Below, piece by piece: positions 60,247 to 64,000 of a stretch of 64,000 nucleotides of DNA. The stretch comes from Thermoguttaceae bacterium. GTDB lineage: Bacteria; Planctomycetota; Planctomycetia; Pirellulales; Thermoguttaceae. The first letter of the stretch is position 1; each line of letters begins with the position of its first letter. The stretch covers positions 310,001-374,000 of the forward strand of contig JAFRAC010000007.1 of the NCBI GenBank assembly GCA_017405595.1. The letters run 5' to 3'. The translations under genes were made by a program, and so were the position numbers. Below the pieces are notes generated by a model. It was not told the origin of the DNA. It ran no database searches and saw only the letters and a program-made list of their open reading frames with translations.

Positions 60247-61860
60247 ATGCTCGGGAACTATATCATCCTCGCCCTGTTTATCGCGGTTCTTTTGGGAATC
60301 GCCTGCTGGGAAATGCTCCGCACCAAAACGACCGGCGATTTTCTCCTCGGGGGAAAAACGCTCGGCCCCTGGATTTTGGCCATTTCGTACGGCACGACCT
60401 ATTTCAGCGCCGTCGTCTTCATCGGGTTTGCCGGCCAGTTCGGCTGGTCGGCCGGCTTCAACGGGGTTTGGGTCGGTCTGATGAACGCCCTGGTCGGCGG
60501 AACGCTCGCCTGGCTTGTCCTCGGCAAACGTACGCGCCACATGACCCACAACCTCAACACAATGACGATGCCCGAATTTTTTTCGGCGCGTTACGGCAGC
60601 ACGAACATGCGCTGGCTTACCGCATGCGTCATCTTCGTCTTCCTGATCCCCTATTCCGCCTCGGTCTTTGCCGGGCTCGGCTATCTTTTCCAGCAGGTCT
60701 TCCACCTGACAATGCCGCAGGTTCTGACCCTCATCTGCGTTGTGACCGGCTTTTACGTCTTTTTAGGCGGCTATAAGGCGGCGGCGCGGATCGATTTCGT
60801 TCAGGGGATCATCATGTTCTTCGGAACCCTTCTGATGGTCTACTTCGTCCTGAAGTATTTCGGCGGGTTTACCGCGGCGGTCGAAGGGGCAAAGGCGAGT
60901 TTCGCCGATCATTGCGCCAAATTCGGTTCCGACGGGGCGACCGAATTCGACAGTGTCAGACGCCTTCCGGACTTCATCCTCTGGTCGGTCATCTTCATGA
61001 CCTCGGTCGGGGTCTGGGGTCTTCCCCAGATGGTTCATAAATACTACGCCATCAAAGACGAGTCGCAGATTTTCCGCGGCGTGGTCATCACCACCATCTT
61101 CGCCCTGGTGATCGGGTGCAGCGCCTATTTCTGCGGCGCGTTCTCGCATCTGCTCGATCCCGCCGAGCTTTCCGAGAAGATGGGGGGGAAATTCGACTCG
61201 AACGCGCTGGTGCCGATCATGCTGATCAAGGCGCTGCCGCCGGCGCTGATGCTGGTCATTCTCCTCCTGGTCCTTTCGGCGTCGATGTCGACCCTTTCTT
61301 CGTTGGTCCTCGTTTCGTCGTCGGCGGTCAGTATCGACCTGTACCGGGGATTCCTCGCCAAGGGGAAATCCGAGAAACACTACCTGTGGGTGATGCGTTT
61401 CCTGAGTACCATGTTCATTGTCATCTCGTGGGTCATCGCCCTCTATAACCCCTCCTGGATTGTCGCGCTGATGTCCCTTTCGTGGGGGGCGATCGCCGGC
61501 ACGTTCCTCGCACCGTACCTGTTCGGGCTCTATTGGCGCGGCACGACGAAAGCCGGCGCCTATGCCGGTATGCTGACCGGTTTTCTGACGATGAACGGAA
61601 TCTACTGGTACCGTTATTTCGCTCCGGCGCTCAATTCGCTTCTGAGCTGCGAATGTCTGACGGCCCACGGCATTAACCTGGCCCGTTATTTCGACCCGGC
61701 GCTCGGACCGGCGGCCGCCAAAGGCTATGCCCCGGTTGCGGCGACGATCGCGATTATCGTTCCCTTCTTTGTGGTTCCGGTTGTCAGCCTGCTGACCCGC
61801 CGGCTCCCGAAGGACCTTGTCGACAAGGCGTTTGCCGCCGGCGAACCGGCCGCCGAGTAA
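60247..61860 (+). CDS. Sodium:solute symporter (SSS family)
   Basis: The 537-residue protein has about thirteen membrane segments. Family signatures are GDFLLGGKTLGPWILAIS near the N-terminus, YFSAVVFIGFAGQFGWSAG and the GGYKAAARIDFVQGIIM core. It couples sodium entry to uptake of an organic solute such as proline, pantothenate or a sugar; the substrate cannot be told. No separate ribosome-binding site is needed if it is coupled to the DUF3467 gene. Confidence 0.92.
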   Translation: MLGNYIILALFIAVLLGIACWEMLRTKTTGDFLLGGKTLGPWILAISYGTTYFSAVVFIGFAGQFGWSAGFNGVWVGLMNALVGGTLAWLVLGKRTRHMTHNLNTMTMPEFFSARYGSTNMRWLTACVIFVFLIPYSASVFAGLGYLFQQVFHLTMPQVLTLICVVTGFYVFLGGYKAAARIDFVQGIIMFFGTLLMVYFVLKYFGGFTAAVEGAKASFADHCAKFGSDGATEFDSVRRLPDFILWSVIFMTSVGVWGLPQMVHKYYAIKDESQIFRGVVITTIFALVIGCSAYFCGAFSHLLDPAELSEKMGGKFDSNALVPIMLIKALPPALMLVILLLVLSASMSTLSSLVLVSSSAVSIDLYRGFLAKGKSEKHYLWVMRFLSTMFIVISWVIALYNPSWIVALMSLSWGAIAGTFLAPYLFGLYWRGTTKAGAYAGMLTGFLTMNGIYWYRYFAPALNSLLSCECLTAHGINLARYFDPALGPAAAKGYAPVAATIAIIVPFFVVPVVSLLTRRLPKDLVDKAFAAGEPAAE

Positions 61861-61883
61861 GCGGAATCCGTTTTCACCATCCG

Positions 61884-61925
61884 AAAAAGTCCCGTTTCCC
61901 TGCGGAGGGATTCGGGGCTTTTTTT
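61884..61925 (+). terminator. Terminator after the sodium:solute symporter
   Basis: AGTCCCG (61888-61894) pairs with CGGGGCT (61913-61919) including a G-T pair, followed by a T-run. Confidence 0.75.
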
Positions 61926-62219
61926 CTTATCCGTTTCTCCCGGCGCCGCCGTTTCGCCGGTCCGGACGAGCCGGCAGCAGGGCGGTTCTCTCCTCATTTT
62001 CCCGCCGGGGGCCCGAAACGGGGCCCCGCGGGGCCGGGAACCCAAAAATTTTTAAGATTTTTTTGAGAAAAGCGGCTTTTTCCTCAAAGTCCCTCTTTAC
62101 TTAGTTGCTCAAAATTGGAAAAATACCCCGCTTCCGTTCCCGGACCGCCGCGGTTCCGAGGCGAAGCGTCTTTGCCGACAAACAGAATCGGACCGTTCCG
62201 AACGACTAGAGGTCGAGTT
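61926..62219. other. Intergenic region before the second outer-membrane-type protein
   Basis: About 290 bases hold no gene. An AT-rich stretch at 62046-62100 includes the imperfect inverted repeat TTGAGAAAAGC / TTTTTCCTCAA; no confident promoter was found. Confidence 0.4.
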
Positions 62220-63920
62220 ATGAGATTATTCCCGATCACGTCCATTTCGTTTCCGTTTATCGCGCGTGCCGGAAAGAACACCGCATCGTTCTTCGTTTTC
62301 GCGTTCCTCCTTTCTGCGCTGGCCGTAGGATCTCTTTCTGCGGCGGGCCCGCAGGCGACCGGCACCGGCTCCGACGAAGATGAGCATACCTATCCGGACC
62401 CACCCCCGGCAAGGGCTGTCTGGAACAGTGTGAGCCTTGCCGCAGACTACTACGGCGGACTTCACGCGTCGGGGATCGGGTTCGAGTACTGGAACAACTA
62501 CATGATGATGGAGGACCTCATTGAGCATCTGCGCAACGTGCCGCTTGTGACATACAACGGCGACGAGATGTCCGGCTCGTCGAGTCTGGTTCCTCCGGCC
62601 GGCGGCGGTTACGCCGCGCCGTACCAGGGGGGTTACGGCTATGTCAACCCGAACCAGGTCGGCGGCTACCAGTACTCGACCGGCGGCTATCAGACCGCGC
62701 CTTACGGCCCCGGTTACGCGCCCGGTTACGAACAGGGCCAGCCCGGCTATCAGATGGGGTATCCGGTCTATCAGGACGGGATCATGACCAATCCGCAGGG
62801 GTATCCGGTCAATACCGCCCCGCCGCTTTACCGCGGCCAGGCGCAATACGGCGATCCGGGTACGCTGATTTATTCGCTCTGGGGCGGCGTTGTCGGAGGC
62901 GGAGGTACGATCAAGGATCACGTCGATGTCACCGGCTACAAGACAAAACAGTTCGGCGGGTTTGTCGGACTCGATCTGTTCGGTTCGTGTGACTGCCGCA
63001 GCGGCCTTTTCTACGCCTATCAGAAGGGCGAGCTCAAAGAGGAGAATAAGGCTTACGATTATCTCTATGCGGAGAGCGGCACGCTTTTTGATCCCGTATC
63101 GATTGTCGGCGAGGGCGAAGAGGAACAGTACAGCACTGCTTACGATTACACATCGAACTTCGCGGGCCGGTACGACGGCAAACTCAAAGCGCACAATCAC
63201 CTGATCGGGCTGTATCACCAGTTCGGCAGCGAGTTCATTTACAAAATTTTCACGGCCCGGTTCGGGTTCAACCGGATCAAGACCAAATCGGATCTTTCCG
63301 AAACGGGAACGACGACCGGCACGGTCACTGAAACCCTTTCGAAATTTACCGACGGTGAGCTGGTCGAGGAATTTTCGACGGTCGAGGAAGCCACGAATCC
63401 TGACGGGAATTCGTACAGCATGGACGGCAAATACAACGAGTATCTCGGCGGCGTGAGTCTCGAACGGGGGGCCAATCTCAAGTTCCTGAACTTCCTGACC
63501 TTTGCCCCGCGCGGTTCACTCGACTACACCTACATGTTCCGCTCCAAGATTAACGAGAACGTCGAAGGGTTCGGCGTCAACACGTACAAGAAAAAGAGTT
63601 ATCACAGCCTGCGCAGCCAGCTGGGGGGCGATTTGGCGGTCGATCTCTATCCCGGCGACGGGCATCTGCGCCTGCTGGCGCGCGGCGGGTGGATTCACGA
63701 GTTCCTGAACTATCATTACGGCAAAACCTCCTTAACCGACCTGTACGGTTCGGTCTGGACAATCCAGGGGAACTCGACCGGCCGCGACTGGGCGGTGGTC
63801 GGCGCCGGCGGCGAGTGGGCGATTGTGCCGTCGTTCATGATTTTCGCCAACTACGATTTTTACAAGAACAAGTACCTCTCGTCGCATTACGGCGACGTCG
63901 GTCTGAAACTAATGTGGTAG
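62220..63920 (+). CDS. Tyr/Gly-rich outer-membrane-type beta-barrel protein
   Basis: The 566-residue product has a signal peptide (FVFAFLLSALAVGSLSA), a Gly/Tyr/Pro/Gln-rich disordered region (residues about 130-215, for example GGYQTAPYGPGYAPGYEQG) and a C-terminal barrel-like part with alternating strands (YSLWGGVVGGGGTI, FGGFVGLDLFG). It ends VGLKLMW, with the aromatic last residue of many outer-membrane barrels. It may be related to the 46506 protein in overall plan. AGAGGTC precedes the ATG at 62220; the frame is open to 62115. Confidence 0.65.
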   Translation: MRLFPITSISFPFIARAGKNTASFFVFAFLLSALAVGSLSAAGPQATGTGSDEDEHTYPDPPPARAVWNSVSLAADYYGGLHASGIGFEYWNNYMMMEDLIEHLRNVPLVTYNGDEMSGSSSLVPPAGGGYAAPYQGGYGYVNPNQVGGYQYSTGGYQTAPYGPGYAPGYEQGQPGYQMGYPVYQDGIMTNPQGYPVNTAPPLYRGQAQYGDPGTLIYSLWGGVVGGGGTIKDHVDVTGYKTKQFGGFVGLDLFGSCDCRSGLFYAYQKGELKEENKAYDYLYAESGTLFDPVSIVGEGEEEQYSTAYDYTSNFAGRYDGKLKAHNHLIGLYHQFGSEFIYKIFTARFGFNRIKTKSDLSETGTTTGTVTETLSKFTDGELVEEFSTVEEATNPDGNSYSMDGKYNEYLGGVSLERGANLKFLNFLTFAPRGSLDYTYMFRSKINENVEGFGVNTYKKKSYHSLRSQLGGDLAVDLYPGDGHLRLLARGGWIHEFLNYHYGKTSLTDLYGSVWTIQGNSTGRDWAVVGAGGEWAIVPSFMIFANYDFYKNKYLSSHYGDVGLKLMW

Positions 63921-63936
63921 GGGCGCGCAACCCGCG

Positions 63937-64000
63937 ATGTCAAGTATCCTCGAACTCGACTATCCCCTCCTCCGGGCGTGCCTGGAATCGAACCCGGGGG
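63937..64000 (+). CDS. Possible start of a coding region cut by the right edge
   Basis: An ATG 16 bases after the previous stop opens a frame reading MSSILELDYPLLRACLESNP to the end of the window. It looks protein-like but has no ribosome-binding site. The minus strand over the same bases contains GGTTCGATTCC, a T-arm-like string with a mismatched stem, so a tRNA is a weaker alternative. Confidence 0.25.
   Translation, partial: MSSILELDYPLLRACLESNPG

Noticed and set aside
57667..60705. A 1012-codon minus-strand open frame
   Set aside because: It lies antisense to the cytochrome b/c fusion, the DUF3467 gene and part of the symporter; composition is Arg/Glu/Gly-rich as expected from a GC-rich shadow frame, with no recognisable motif.
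63955..64000. tRNA on the minus strand at the right edge
   Set aside because: A TTCGATT loop is present, but the T stem (CCGGG/CCAGG) has a central mismatch and the 5' part lies outside the window, so it cannot be supported.

Overview
The window looks like chromosomal DNA from a planctomycete (phylum Planctomycetota), GC-rich and densely coding. The main reasons are three surface proteins with a planctomycete-style N-terminal 'LEERTLL' sorting motif followed by right-handed beta-helix, fibronectin-III and dockerin modules, plus a DUF1573 protein, a ceramidase-like protein, a membrane-anchored squalene-cyclase-repeat protein and a cytochrome b fused to c-type haem domains. The hybrid-cluster protein at the left edge suggests anaerobic or nitrosative-stress physiology.

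Layout. 1-2850: hybrid-cluster protein (partial), tRNA-Leu(GAG), tRNA-Arg(CCG), a MurB-like flavoprotein, purC, tRNA-Arg(CCT). 2765-5192: an insert flanked by an 88-bp direct repeat of the tRNA-Arg 3' end plus its terminator; it carries one dockerin surface protein. 5254-22413: a nitrogen-assimilation block. On the minus strand the order is glnN, carA, carB, amt, P-II; on the plus strand it is gltB, gltD and a GAF-AAA+-Fis sigma-54 activator. Sigma-54 (-24/-12) promoters lie before amt, glnN and gltB, and paired TACA-N4-TGTA palindromes lie upstream of them, so the activator next door is the obvious candidate regulator. 22517-26305: ceramidase-like protein, dapB, thrC. 26984-32831: two tandem dockerin/beta-helix surface proteins with internal tandem repeats. 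32988-38078: a secretin gene split in two by a frame change, plus a lipoprotein. 38362-46083: DUF1573 protein, rsmD, cyclophilin, single-domain response regulator, CNNM/CorC-like protein, ABC exporter. 46506-54641: outer-membrane-type protein, sodium:neurotransmitter symporter, RsbV/RsbW-like partner-switch pair, small membrane protein, GNAT, recJ, rpmG. 54869-63920: squalene-cyclase-repeat protein, Rieske protein, cytochrome b/c fusion, DUF3467 protein, sodium:solute symporter and a second outer-membrane-type protein.

How it fits together. The nitrogen block covers ammonium uptake (Amt), its P-II regulator, glutamine synthesis (type III GS), glutamate synthesis (GltBD), carbamoyl phosphate as the next glutamine consumer, and a local sigma-54 activator; it reads as one regulon. 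The most unusual biochemistry is in the Rieske/cytochrome b operon: by alignment from memory the cytochrome b keeps both histidines of the haem bL site but has Tyr and Trp where the haem bH ligands should be. Housekeeping promoters seen here fit TTGNNN-N16/17-TATAAT or TACAAT.
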